64,000 bases of DNA, taken from positions 372,001 to 436,000 of the forward strand of contig NZ_FNVT01000002.1 of assembly GCF_900108335.1 (NCBI RefSeq). Direction: 5' to 3'. Below the pieces are notes generated by a model. The model did no database searches and was not told the origin of the DNA. It saw nothing but the letters and a program-made list of their open reading frames with translations. Below are positions 51,220 through 58,766 of the stretch, one piece after another. The DNA is from Nonomuraea solani (GTDB taxonomy: Bacteria; Actinomycetota; Actinomycetes; Streptosporangiales; Streptosporangiaceae). The position numbers and the translations under genes were made by a program. The number at the start of each line of letters is the position of its first letter. Within the stretch, counting starts at the first letter, position 1.

Positions 51220-51629
51220 CGGCGCTCGACCAGCTCGGCGAAGTGGCGTTCGTTGCGCTCGGCCTGGCGGACGTACAGCCAGGCGCCGATGACGAAGGCG
51301 GGGTAGATGAGGCCGGCGAGCACCGCCCATGGGAGCGGCACGCCCAGCAGGTGCATCTCGCGCAGGTCGGGCATGAGCAGGAACAGCAGCGGCAGCCCTC
51401 CGACGACGCACGCCAGCACCGTGCACACGAACAGCGCCAGCCGGAACTGGGTGCGCAGCAGCGAGCGCATGTAGACCTCGCCGAGCCCCGTCTGCTCGTC
51501 GATCTCCCGGGTGGCGGGGTAACGGGGCCGCCGGGCGGCGGCGGTGCGCGGGCTCGTGACCGCGACCCGGCGCGGGACGTCGGTGCGGGGCTGGGCCGGG
51601 CGTCGCCCGGGGCGTGGCTCGGGACTCAT
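51216..51629 (-). CDS. DUF485-like membrane protein with basic N-terminal extension
   Basis: A 137-residue protein with two hydrophobic helices (LALFVCTVLACVVGGLPLLFLL and PWAVLAGLIYPAFVIGAWLYV), the layout of DUF485 partners. The first 50 residues are a charged Arg/Pro-rich extension absent from the other DUF485 protein of the window. The ATG at 51629 overlaps the response-regulator stop, and the gene overlaps the symporter start. Confidence 0.8.
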   Translation of the reverse strand: MSPEPRPGRRPAQPRTDVPRRVAVTSPRTAAARRPRYPATREIDEQTGLGEVYMRSLLRTQFRLALFVCTVLACVVGGLPLLFLLMPDLREMHLLGVPLPWAVLAGLIYPAFVIGAWLYVRQAERNERHFAELVERR

Positions 51630-52375
51630 TCCTGTCTGCCCTTCCTGGCCCGCCGCACCAGCAGGTCGCGCAGCTCGCGCGTGTGCCTGCGGCTCACCGG
51701 GATCTCCGTGTCGCCGACCCGCACCATGCACTTGCCCGAGTCGATGTGCAGCTCGTCGATGTGCTTGACGGCCACCAGGTGGCTGCGGTGCACCCGGACG
51801 AAACCGGCCGAGGCCCACCGCTCCTCCAGCGTGGCCAGCGGGATGCGGACGAGGTGGCTGCCCGCCGCCGTGTGCAGCCGCGCGTAGTCGCCGTGCGCCT
51901 CGACGTACATGACGTCGGAGCTGGAGACGAACCGGGTCACGCCGCCCAGTTCGACGGGGATGGTGTCGCTCTCGCCGGCCTCCACGGGCACGTCGGCCGA
52001 GATCGCCACCCGCCGGATCGCCTCGGCCAGCCGCTCGGGCCGTACGGGCTTGAGCAGGTAGTCCTCGGCCTTGATCTCGAACGCGTCCACCGCGTGCTCC
52101 TCGTACGCGGTCACGAACACCACCCGGGGCGGGTTCGCGAACTGCGACAGCAGCCGCCCGAGCACGACACCGTCGAGCCCGCGCATCCTGATGTCGAGGA
52201 ACACCGCGTCGATCGGCCGGCCGTCGGCGATGGCGCGGTCGAGCAGCCGCAGCGCCGCCGCGCCGTCCCTGGCCGTGGCCACCTCGCCGATGCGGGGGTC
52301 GGAGCGCAGCAGGTACGACAGGTCTTCGAGGGCGGGCAGCTCGTCGTCGACCGCGAGGACCCGGAGTTGTGCCAT
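51626..52375 (-). CDS. LytR/AlgR-type response regulator
   Basis: A 249-residue two-component regulator. The receiver domain is LRVLAVDDELPALEDL... with the phospho-acceptor Asp in VFLDIRMRG (near residue 56) and Lys in LLKPVRP. The output domain is LytTR (VMYVEAHGDYARLHT to LVRIPLATLEERW..GFVRVHRSHLVAV), which binds DNA as a beta-fold. The ATG at 52375 begins MAQLRVLAV; in-frame ATGs to 52399 are alternatives. Partner of the kinase just upstream. Confidence 0.92.
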   Translation of the reverse strand: MAQLRVLAVDDELPALEDLSYLLRSDPRIGEVATARDGAAALRLLDRAIADGRPIDAVFLDIRMRGLDGVVLGRLLSQFANPPRVVFVTAYEEHAVDAFEIKAEDYLLKPVRPERLAEAIRRVAISADVPVEAGESDTIPVELGGVTRFVSSSDVMYVEAHGDYARLHTAAGSHLVRIPLATLEERWASAGFVRVHRSHLVAVKHIDELHIDSGKCMVRVGDTEIPVSRRHTRELRDLLVRRARKGRQE

Positions 52376-52408
52376 AGACAGTGATGAAACCGACAACAAA
52401 GATCGAGG

Positions 52409-53587
52409 TCAACGGGCGGAGACCCCTGGGTGATATTTCGGCAATCTGACGTTGACCTTCGTGCCCGCTCCGGTGGCCGTCTCGACGACGAGGCCGAAGT
52501 CGTCGCCGTAGACCTGGCGCAGCCGTTCGTCCACGTTCGCCAGCCCGACGCCGCCCGCCGGAGTGATCTCACCTGCGAGGATGCGGCGCAGCCTGTCGGG
52601 GTCCATGCCGAGCCCGTCGTCCTCGACGCTGATGCGGCACTCGGCGCCCGCGTCTTCGGCGATGATCGTGATGCGGCCGACGCCGTTCTTGCTCTCCAGG
52701 CCGTGCCGTACGGCGTTCTCGACCAGCGGCTGCAGGCACAGGAACGGCACCGCGACCGGCAGCACCTCCGGCGCGATGCGCAGCGTGACCTGGAGCTGGT
52801 CGCCGAACCTGGCCCGTTCGAGAATCAGATAGCGGTCGATCGAGCGCAGCTCCTCGGCCAGCGTGGTGAACTCGCCGTGCCGGCGGAAGGAGTAGCGGGT
52901 GAAGTCGGCGAACTCCAGCAGCAGCTCTCTGGCCCGCTCGGGGTCGGTGCGGACGAAGGAGGCGATCGTGGTGAGCGAGTTGTAGATGAAGTGCGGCGAG
53001 ATCTGCGCGCGCAGCGCCCGCACCTCGGCCTCCATGAGCAGCGTGCGCGAGCGGTCCAGCTCGGCCAGTTCGAGCTGCGAGTCCACCCAGCCGGCCACCT
53101 CTTGAGCGGCCCTGACGAGGCCGGCGGAGGCGCTCTGCCCGTAGGCGGCCAGCGCGCCGACCACGCGGTCGTCGGTGGTGAGCGGCACCACCACGGCCTG
53201 CCTGATCGGGCATTCCAGCAGGTCGCACTCGATGTCCAGGACCTGGGTGCGGCCGTCCTTCAGGGTGGCGGCCGCGTGCTCGAACGACTGGCCGGCGTGG
53301 TGGTCGCCGGCGCCGTCGTAGACGAGCAGCCGCTCCCCGTCGGTGATCGCCACGGCGGCCGAGCCGAGCAGCGCGCGCAGGTGGCGCGAGGCGCGCTCGG
53401 CCCCGTCTGCGGTCAGCCCGGCGCGCAGCGGCGGCCCGGCCAGCGAGGCGGTGTGCAGGGTCTCGAACGTGGCCCGCTCCGCCGGGCTGGTGCCCAGCTC
53501 ACGGCGGCCGCGCATGACCCGCCACAGCACGATCGCGGGCACCCCGACGAGCACGGTCACCACGGCGACCCCGACCAGGTATTCCAC
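52409..53587 (-). CDS. LytS-like sensor histidine kinase
   Basis: A 392-residue kinase. It has one N-terminal membrane helix (VGVAVVTVLVGVPAIVLWRV), a GAF-like sensor (about residues 40-180), the His-kinase dimer region with phospho-acceptor His in QISPHFIYNSLTTIASF, and an ATPase with N box LVENAVRHGLE and G box EDDGLGM. GTG start without a strong ribosome-binding site. It begins the operon kinase-regulator-DUF485-symporter and probably senses the transported solute or a metabolite of it. Confidence 0.9.
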   Translation of the reverse strand: MEYLVGVAVVTVLVGVPAIVLWRVMRGRRELGTSPAERATFETLHTASLAGPPLRAGLTADGAERASRHLRALLGSAAVAITDGERLLVYDGAGDHHAGQSFEHAAATLKDGRTQVLDIECDLLECPIRQAVVVPLTTDDRVVGALAAYGQSASAGLVRAAQEVAGWVDSQLELAELDRSRTLLMEAEVRALRAQISPHFIYNSLTTIASFVRTDPERARELLLEFADFTRYSFRRHGEFTTLAEELRSIDRYLILERARFGDQLQVTLRIAPEVLPVAVPFLCLQPLVENAVRHGLESKNGVGRITIIAEDAGAECRISVEDDGLGMDPDRLRRILAGEITPAGGVGLANVDERLRQVYGDDFGLVVETATGAGTKVNVRLPKYHPGVSAR

Positions 53588-53603
53588 GCGGCCAGAGCTT
53601 AGC

Positions 53604-54008
53604 TCAGAGCGCCTTGGCGATCCGGTCCGCGTACGACTCGGCCTCCTCGGCGGAGTCGTATTTCGTACGGGGCCAGAAGAAGCCGCGCAGCCCGTCTTTC
53701 TTGTTGCGCGGCACCACGTGCACGTGCAGGTGGGCGACGCTCTGGCTGACGCGGTTGTTCATGGCCACGAACGTGCCCGCCGCCTCCAGCCCCTCCTCCA
53801 CGGCCCGCGCCATCGCCTGGACCCGCTCGAAGAACGGGCCGACGTCGGCCAGGTCGGTCAGGGTCTCGACGTGCACGCGGGGCACGACCAGCACATGCCC
53901 CTTGAAGACGGGCCGGGTGTCGAGGAACGAGACCGCCACCTCGTCGGAGCTCACCACATAGGCGGGCCGCTCCCCGGCGACGATCTCGCAGAACAGGTCG
54001 GTGCTCAC
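53604..54008 (-). CDS. HIT-family (histidine triad) protein
   Basis: A 134-residue nucleotide-binding hydrolase. The histidine triad is HLHVHVVPR near residue 95, with the upstream FKGHVLVVPRVHVE block. Such proteins hydrolyse nucleotide phosphoramidates or dinucleoside polyphosphates. The ATG overlaps the DUF1838 gene (4 nt), indicating co-transcription. Confidence 0.92.
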   Translation of the reverse strand: MSTDLFCEIVAGERPAYVVSSDEVAVSFLDTRPVFKGHVLVVPRVHVETLTDLADVGPFFERVQAMARAVEEGLEAAGTFVAMNNRVSQSVAHLHVHVVPRNKKDGLRGFFWPRTKYDSAEEAESYADRIAKAL

Positions 54009-54712
54009 GGGCCGACCTTATCCGCGAAGTCCGTCCAGCTCGTCACGTTGGGCGCCGACCACTCGGCGGGCGCGTGCAGGAAGTGCTCGCCCACCCGCTC
54101 GCGCAACCGCTCCGGCGCCTCGCTCACCTTGGCGCCCCGGCAGTGGTAGACCAGGCCGCCGCCGCGCGGCCCCATCGCCATCCACGGCAGCCACGGCGAG
54201 ACCCGGCACCACGAGAACACGCACGGCACGTCGGCCACCCCGGACTCCAGGTCGGCCGCCGCGACGAAGAACTGGAACAACTCCAGCGCCCGGTAGGTGT
54301 CGTTCGCCGAGTTCTCCGGATAGTCGGCCACCTTGAGCGGCGAGGGGTAGGCCAGCCGGATGTCCACGTTGTAGACCACCTGGCCGCCCAGCCGGGTCTC
54401 GGGCACCGGGTAGGCGCCGAGCCGCTGGTTGACCGGGTCGTTGAAGACGTGCCGCACCTCGACCTCGCGCCCGGTCAACGGGTTGTCCCACGAGTCGAGC
54501 ACCTGCCTGGTCTTCGGGTCGAGGTAGAGGGCGGCCTCCCTGGTCAGCAGTTGCCAGCCGCCGTCGGCTTCGACCGCCCTGGCCACGTTGAGCCCCTCGA
54601 ACCCGAACAGGTGATGCGGACCGTCGTCGTCCTGCCAGCCGTAGACGTCGCCGGTCCAGTAGGAGATCGTCTCCGCACCGTCGGCGGACGCGCGCACCCG
54701 GATGAAGTCCAT
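54005..54712 (-). CDS. DUF1838 family protein
   Basis: A 235-residue protein with the DUF1838 signature (ISYWTGDVYGWQ, LFGFEGLNVARAVE, ALYLDPKTRQVLDSWDNPLTG, HVFNDPVNQ). Biochemical function of the family is unknown. No signal peptide is visible. It is co-transcribed with the HIT gene. Confidence 0.88.
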   Translation of the reverse strand: MDFIRVRASADGAETISYWTGDVYGWQDDDGPHHLFGFEGLNVARAVEADGGWQLLTREAALYLDPKTRQVLDSWDNPLTGREVEVRHVFNDPVNQRLGAYPVPETRLGGQVVYNVDIRLAYPSPLKVADYPENSANDTYRALELFQFFVAAADLESGVADVPCVFSWCRVSPWLPWMAMGPRGGGLVYHCRGAKVSEAPERLRERVGEHFLHAPAEWSAPNVTSWTDFADKVGP

Positions 54713-54722
54713 GATCGCCAGA

Positions 54723-55151
54723 CTAACCGGCGACGGTCACGGCGAACACGGCCTCCCCCGACTGCCGCCTGCTCTCCTCGGTGGCGGGCGTTCTGTCCTG
54801 ACCGCATCGCCAGCAGTTGCGCAGCCGGATCTCGGTCGTGCCCGGCCGCTTGCCGTTGAAGACGAAGTAGGTGGTGCCGCCGGACCCGGGTGCGTCGCCG
54901 TCGCTCTGGCGCTCCTCGCTGATGTAGGAGGCCACCTTCGGGTCGGGCACCGCCACCAGGTCCCAGGAGTCACCGACGGACGGGTTGTCGGCCACGGCCA
55001 GCGAGAACCGCTGACCCGGCCGGACGTCGACCCGCACGCTCGCGCCCTTGGCGCCCTTGATCACCGTGCCGTAGTCGCTGACCGCCGACCCGGCGTTGCA
55101 TCCGGCCGTCAGCAGGACGAGCAGGCCGGTCACGACCGTTAGACGCCTCAC
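54723..55151 (-). CDS. Chagasin-like (I42 family) cysteine protease inhibitor lipoprotein
   Basis: A 142-residue lipoprotein. The lipobox ends in LTAGCNA (lipidated Cys near residue 18). The mature part has the chagasin loops: ADNPSVGDSWDL in place of the NPTTGYSW loop, GSGGTTYFVFN, and GKRPGTTEIRL. Chagasin-type inhibitors block papain-like peptidases; the target is unknown. The gene overlaps the YihY stop region by 4 nt and is transcribed on the same strand. Confidence 0.82.
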   Translation of the reverse strand: MRRLTVVTGLLVLLTAGCNAGSAVSDYGTVIKGAKGASVRVDVRPGQRFSLAVADNPSVGDSWDLVAVPDPKVASYISEERQSDGDAPGSGGTTYFVFNGKRPGTTEIRLRNCWRCGQDRTPATEESRRQSGEAVFAVTVAG

Positions 55152-56095
55152 TCCGGCAGGTTATCGGCCTTCGGCGGATCCCGGGGCACCGCGTACGGCT
55201 CCCGTCCCGCCGGTTGTCCTGCGGCGATCTTGCGTTCCCTGATGAGCTCGGCGTCCAGTTCGGCGCCCAGGAGCAGCACCATGTTGGACAACCACAGCCA
55301 GATCAGGAACACGACGACGGCGGCCAGCGTCCCGTACGTCTTGTTGTAGGAGCCGAAGTAGCTCACGTACAGGGCGAAACCGCCGGAGACGAGCACCCAC
55401 AGCACGACCGCGAGCAGCCCGCCCGGCGTGATCCAGCGCATGCCGGGCTGACGCACGTTGGGCGCCGCCCAGTACAGCACCATGATCAACCCGGCCGCGA
55501 CGAGCGCGATGACCGGCCACTTGAGCACGTTCCACGCCGTCACCACCGCGCCGCCGACGCCGAGGGCCTGGCCGGCGGCGTCGGCCAGCTCGCCGGTCAG
55601 CGTCACCGCGATCGAACCGGCCGCGAGCAGCACGGTGGCCAGCAGCGTCAGGCCGATCCTGAGCGGGGTCACCTTCCAGAACGGGCGGCCCTCCTCGATG
55701 TCGTAGATCTGGTTGCCCGCCCTGATGAAGGCGCCGATGTAGCCGGAGGCGGACCAGAGGGCGACCAGCAGCCCGGCGACGGCCACCAGGCTCGCCGTCT
55801 GGCTGCCGGCCTGCAACGAGTCCAGCCCCTCCTCGATGAGCCGGCGCACCTCTTCTGGCGCGGGCCCCACCAGGCCGCCGATCAGCACGGCCGCGTCCTT
55901 CCTGCCCATCAGCCCTAACAGCGACACCAGAACGAGCAGCGCGGGGAAGATGGACAGGACGGCGTAGTACGTCAGCCCGGCCGCGAGATCCTGCACGCGG
56001 TCGTTGCCGAACTCGGCGACCGTGCGGCGCAGCACTTTCCACCACGCCCTGCGCGGCAGCTCGGCGGGCTTGTCCGGAACATCTCGGGGGGACAT
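55148..56095 (-). CDS. YihY/BrkB-family membrane protein
   Basis: A 315-residue integral membrane protein with about six helices. YihY signature blocks: LAAGLTYYAVLSIFPALLVLVSLLGLMG near the N-terminus, VTPLRIGLTLLATVLLAAG and YGTLAAVVVFLIWLWLSNMVLLLGAELDAEL near the C-terminus. The family (often called BrkB) is of unsettled function. It is followed upstream on the same strand by DUF3618 and holin-X genes, a recurring actinobacterial envelope cluster. Confidence 0.93.
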   Translation of the reverse strand: MSPRDVPDKPAELPRRAWWKVLRRTVAEFGNDRVQDLAAGLTYYAVLSIFPALLVLVSLLGLMGRKDAAVLIGGLVGPAPEEVRRLIEEGLDSLQAGSQTASLVAVAGLLVALWSASGYIGAFIRAGNQIYDIEEGRPFWKVTPLRIGLTLLATVLLAAGSIAVTLTGELADAAGQALGVGGAVVTAWNVLKWPVIALVAAGLIMVLYWAAPNVRQPGMRWITPGGLLAVVLWVLVSGGFALYVSYFGSYNKTYGTLAAVVVFLIWLWLSNMVLLLGAELDAELIRERKIAAGQPAGREPYAVPRDPPKADNLPE

Positions 56096-56107
56096 GTTCT
56101 CGGGTGA

Positions 56108-56740
56108 CTACCGGTTGGCCCGGCGGCGCCTCATCATGCGGCGTACCACGAAGGCGGTCACGGCGCCCACCACCGCGATGAGCAGCACGGGGCGCTTCCT
56201 GGCCTCCTCGGCGGCGTCCTTGACCTGGTCGGGAGTGTTGTCACGGACCTTGCCCGCGACCTCCGCCGCCTTGTCCTTGACGAGTTCGGCCGCGTCGGCG
56301 GCCTTGTCCTTGACGAGCTCCGCCGTGTCGGCGGCCTTGTCCTTGGCCACCTCCGCCGCGTGGCCCGCCCGGCCCTTCACATCGGCCTTCCCGGCCAGCG
56401 CGCTGACGGTCTCGCCCAGCTCTCTTCGCGTTTCCTGGATGTCCTTGCGCACGTCGTCCTCTTCCTCCTCATCGTCTTCCCCGCGCGCCCCCTTCAGGGA
56501 CTCCTCTTCCGTCCGCGTGTGCTCGGCCGCCTCCGACCGCTCATCTGGAATGGGGGTTTCGGGGATGAAGGTTTCGTGTTCCTGCCGCGCGGCCTCCGCC
56601 GCGCGAGCGTTCTCCGCCGCGCCCGGCCTCGTCGGGGGTACGTTGATCGATTCGCGCTCCGTCGGCGTGCCCACGGTCGCCCGGCGAGCGCCGACGTTTC
56701 CGGCATGCTGTTCGCTGTATCCGGGATCGGTCTCACTCAT
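56108..56740 (-). CDS. DUF3618 domain protein with tail-anchor
   Basis: A 210-residue protein. A disordered acidic N-terminus (residues 1-95, including EDDEEEEDD) precedes the DUF3618 block DIQETRRELGETVSALAGKADVK. Then follow repeats of AELVKDKAADA-type (about residues 120-160), amphipathic and coiled-coil forming, and a C-terminal helix (PVLLIAVVGAVTAFVVRRMMRRRR) that likely anchors it. Start overlaps the holin-X gene by 4 nt. Confidence 0.88.
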   Translation of the reverse strand: MSETDPGYSEQHAGNVGARRATVGTPTERESINVPPTRPGAAENARAAEAARQEHETFIPETPIPDERSEAAEHTRTEEESLKGARGEDDEEEEDDVRKDIQETRRELGETVSALAGKADVKGRAGHAAEVAKDKAADTAELVKDKAADAAELVKDKAAEVAGKVRDNTPDQVKDAAEEARKRPVLLIAVVGAVTAFVVRRMMRRRRANR

Positions 56741-57117
56741 CGCCGTGCCCTCTCCTTGACCATGTCGATATCGGCCTTGACGCTCGCGATGGTCTCCTCC
56801 GGGACCGGCGGCGTGGCTCGCTGTACCTGGTTCTTACCGATCAGCCCGAGCAGCGCGGCCGCGACGAACAGCGCGCCCGCGACGATCGCGGCGGCCGCCC
56901 ATCCGGGCATGACCAGAGCGAGGAGCATGACGACGGCGGCCACGAGGGCCGCACCGCCGAAGAACGCGGCGAATCCCGCCGCACCGAACAGGCTCGCGCC
57001 GAAGCCGGCGCGCTTGCCCTTTTCCGTGAGTTCCATCCTGGCCAGGCGAAGCTCGTCCTTGACGAGCCTGGAGACCTGCTCGGACAGATCGCTGACCAGT
57101 TTGTGGGTGTCGTTCAC
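56737..57117 (-). CDS. Holin-X (phage-holin-like) membrane protein
   Basis: A 126-residue member of the actinobacterial holin-X family, which is not necessarily a phage holin. GTG start with GGAGGAGG upstream. Sequence: amphipathic N-terminus (LVSDLSEQVSRLVKDELRLARMEL), then two helices AGFAAFFGGAALVAAVVMLLALVM and AAAIVAGALFVAAALLGLI. First gene of the holin-X-DUF3618-YihY group. Confidence 0.9.
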   Translation of the reverse strand: MNDTHKLVSDLSEQVSRLVKDELRLARMELTEKGKRAGFGASLFGAAGFAAFFGGAALVAAVVMLLALVMPGWAAAAIVAGALFVAAALLGLIGKNQVQRATPPVPEETIASVKADIDMVKERARR

Positions 57118-57180
57118 GACGTTCGCCTCCTCCGCTGAGGAGGCGACTACCCAGACAAATGGCCTTGTATCACCCGTTAT

Positions 57181-57345
57181 TTAGCGCCTGGCGGCCTTGA
57201 GGACGAACTTCAGCACGGACACGATGGGGTCCTTCTGGACCTCACACCAGTTGTCGGGCTGCCGGGGCTTGCTCCACGGGGACGGGAGCTCGCACGACGG
57301 AGCCTGCGGCTTGGGCCGCTCACACCACGATCCGGGAGTGTTCAT
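57181..57345 (-). CDS. 54-residue Cys/Trp-rich small protein
   Basis: Too short for usual gene calling. ATG at 57345 (minus strand) with AGGA about 8 nt upstream, stop TAA at 57181. Sequence begins MNTPGSWCERPKPQ and contains three Cys-Glu pairs in repeating form: WCERPKPQ, SCELPSPW and WCEVQKDP, followed by a basic amphipathic end (VSVLKFVLKAARR). Codon third positions are as GC-rich as the neighbours, supporting a real gene. It diverges from the AHSA1-like gene. Function unknown; the three Cys could bind a metal. Confidence 0.5.
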   Translation of the reverse strand: MNTPGSWCERPKPQAPSCELPSPWSKPRQPDNWCEVQKDPIVSVLKFVLKAARR

Positions 57346-57371
57346 ACCGTTATCCTACAACCTCAGGTGCC

Positions 57372-57383
57372 GCTTATATAAGC
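57372..57383. promoter_or_regulatory. 12-bp TATA-like palindrome, divergent promoter candidate
   Basis: GCTTATATAAGC, a perfect palindrome between the divergent small-protein and AHSA1-like genes. TATAAG (57377-57382) would be a -10 for the rightward gene, ending 9 bp before its ATG at 57392. With no ribosome-binding site visible, a leaderless transcript is likely. Confidence 0.45.
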
Positions 57384-57391
57384 TCTCCCGC

Positions 57392-57976
57392 ATGACAGAT
57401 ATGTCCGACTGGCTCACCCGCAACCATCGCGAGATCGGCCGCCGCGACGGTGCGCGGAGCATGGTCCTGCGCCGCGGCTACGACGCGGCCATCGAGGACG
57501 TGTGGGCGGCGTGCACGGAACCCGACCGGCTGAACCGCTGGTTCCTCAAAGTCGGCGGGGACCTGAGCCCGGGCGGCACGTTCGAGCTCGAGGGGAACGC
57601 GCGCGGCGAGATCCTCCGCTGTGAGCGGCCCCACCTGCTCGCGGTCACCTGGAAGTACGGCGACCTCCCCGACAGCCGGGTGGAGCTGCGCCTCACGGTC
57701 CCCTCGATCGGGCACACCATGCTGGAACTGGAGCACTACCTGCTGCCGGAGGACGGCGTGGTCGGCGTGGGCATCGGCTGGGAGCTCCCGCTGTCCGTCG
57801 CGCTGCCCCTCTACCTGCGCGGCGAACTGCCCGAGACGCCCGTCGGCGAATGGTACGAGCCGGGCGAGGAACAGCAGCGCCTGGCCGGAATCGCCGCCCA
57901 GGCGTGGGTGGCGCTGGCTCAGGCCGAGGGCCTGCCGCTGCCGCCGATGCCACCGCTGCCGCCGGACCGGGCCTGA
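57392..57976 (+). CDS. SRPBCC/AHSA1-like protein
   Basis: A 194-residue SRPBCC (START-like) protein: VLRRGYDAAIEDVWAACTEPDRLNRWFLKVGGDLSPGGTFELEG, then RCERPHLLAVTWKYG. This family binds small hydrophobic ligands or acts with regulators. ATG at 57392 is likely leaderless; ATG 57401 is in frame. Its last 58 nt overlap the methyltransferase gene on the other strand. Confidence 0.85.
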   Translation: MTDMSDWLTRNHREIGRRDGARSMVLRRGYDAAIEDVWAACTEPDRLNRWFLKVGGDLSPGGTFELEGNARGEILRCERPHLLAVTWKYGDLPDSRVELRLTVPSIGHTMLELEHYLLPEDGVVGVGIGWELPLSVALPLYLRGELPETPVGEWYEPGEEQQRLAGIAAQAWVALAQAEGLPLPPMPPLPPDRA

Positions 57977-58710
57977 CAGATGAGGTGCGTCAGGGCGGCC
58001 ACCCGCCGGTAGGGGTCCGTCCTGCCCGCCCGCTCCTCGGCCGCGAGCAGGTCGTCCAGGTCGGCGGGGATGGGCGCGTCGTCGGGTACGGCGTCGGTGA
58101 GCACGCGCACGCCGTACCACCGGCGCACTTCCAGACCTGGTACGGCCAGCCGCGCCGTCAGGTCGTCGAGCCGGTCGGCCCTGGCCGGGACGCCGAGCCT
58201 GTTGACATAGTGCGTGCCGTCGAACGCCCGCCGCGCCGCCGCCCAGTCACCCCGCAGCCCCGGGCGCAGGGCCAGGGCGTCGCCGTTGCGCACCAGCAGC
58301 GAGAGCAGGCCGCCGGGGGCCAGCATGCGGGCCAGATCCGCGAGGAGCGGGCCGGGGTCGTCGAAGTACATCAGCACGCCGTGGCACAGGACCACGTCGA
58401 AGCCGCCCGGCTCGAACAGCTCACCCAGCCGCTCGGCCTCCGCCTGGACGACGTGGACGCGCATGCCCGGCTGGACCCCGGCCTCCAGGAGGCCGAGGAG
58501 CTCGCGGGAGGCGTCGAGCGCCGTGACGCGGTGTCCTCGGGCGGCCATCCTGAGGGCCTGGGTGCCCTGGCCGCAGCCTACGTCGAGGATGCGGCAGGAG
58601 GTGGCGGGGAGGTGCTCGATGAGCTGCCGGGTGACCAGGGCCTGCCGGACGACGTTCCGCAACGATCCCAGGCGCTCGCTCCACTTCCCTTCGGCACCGG
58701 AAAACCGCAT
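57919..58710 (-). CDS. SAM-dependent methyltransferase
   Basis: A 263-residue methyltransferase. SAM motif I is ILDVGCGQGTQALRMAARGHRVTALDAS (near residue 41), with VLCHGVLMYFDDPGPLLADLARMLAPGGLLSLL as motifs II-III region. It resembles the class-I methyltransferases of the CmoM/SmtA kind. C-terminal residues GGSGGIGGSGRPSA are low complexity and cover the overlap with the AHSA1-like gene; a shorter functional protein is possible. Substrate unknown. Confidence 0.85.
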   Translation of the reverse strand: MRFSGAEGKWSERLGSLRNVVRQALVTRQLIEHLPATSCRILDVGCGQGTQALRMAARGHRVTALDASRELLGLLEAGVQPGMRVHVVQAEAERLGELFEPGGFDVVLCHGVLMYFDDPGPLLADLARMLAPGGLLSLLVRNGDALALRPGLRGDWAAARRAFDGTHYVNRLGVPARADRLDDLTARLAVPGLEVRRWYGVRVLTDAVPDDAPIPADLDDLLAAEERAGRTDPYRRVAALTHLICQARSGGSGGIGGSGRPSA

Positions 58711-58766
58711 GCCAAGATCCTAAACGCTGGGAACCGATCTTCCGCTGGCAGGGGTAACCTTCCTGG

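Noticed and set aside
56737..57117. Prophage, from the holin-like gene
   Set aside because: Holin-X family genes with DUF3618/YihY are chromosomal; no other phage genes nearby.
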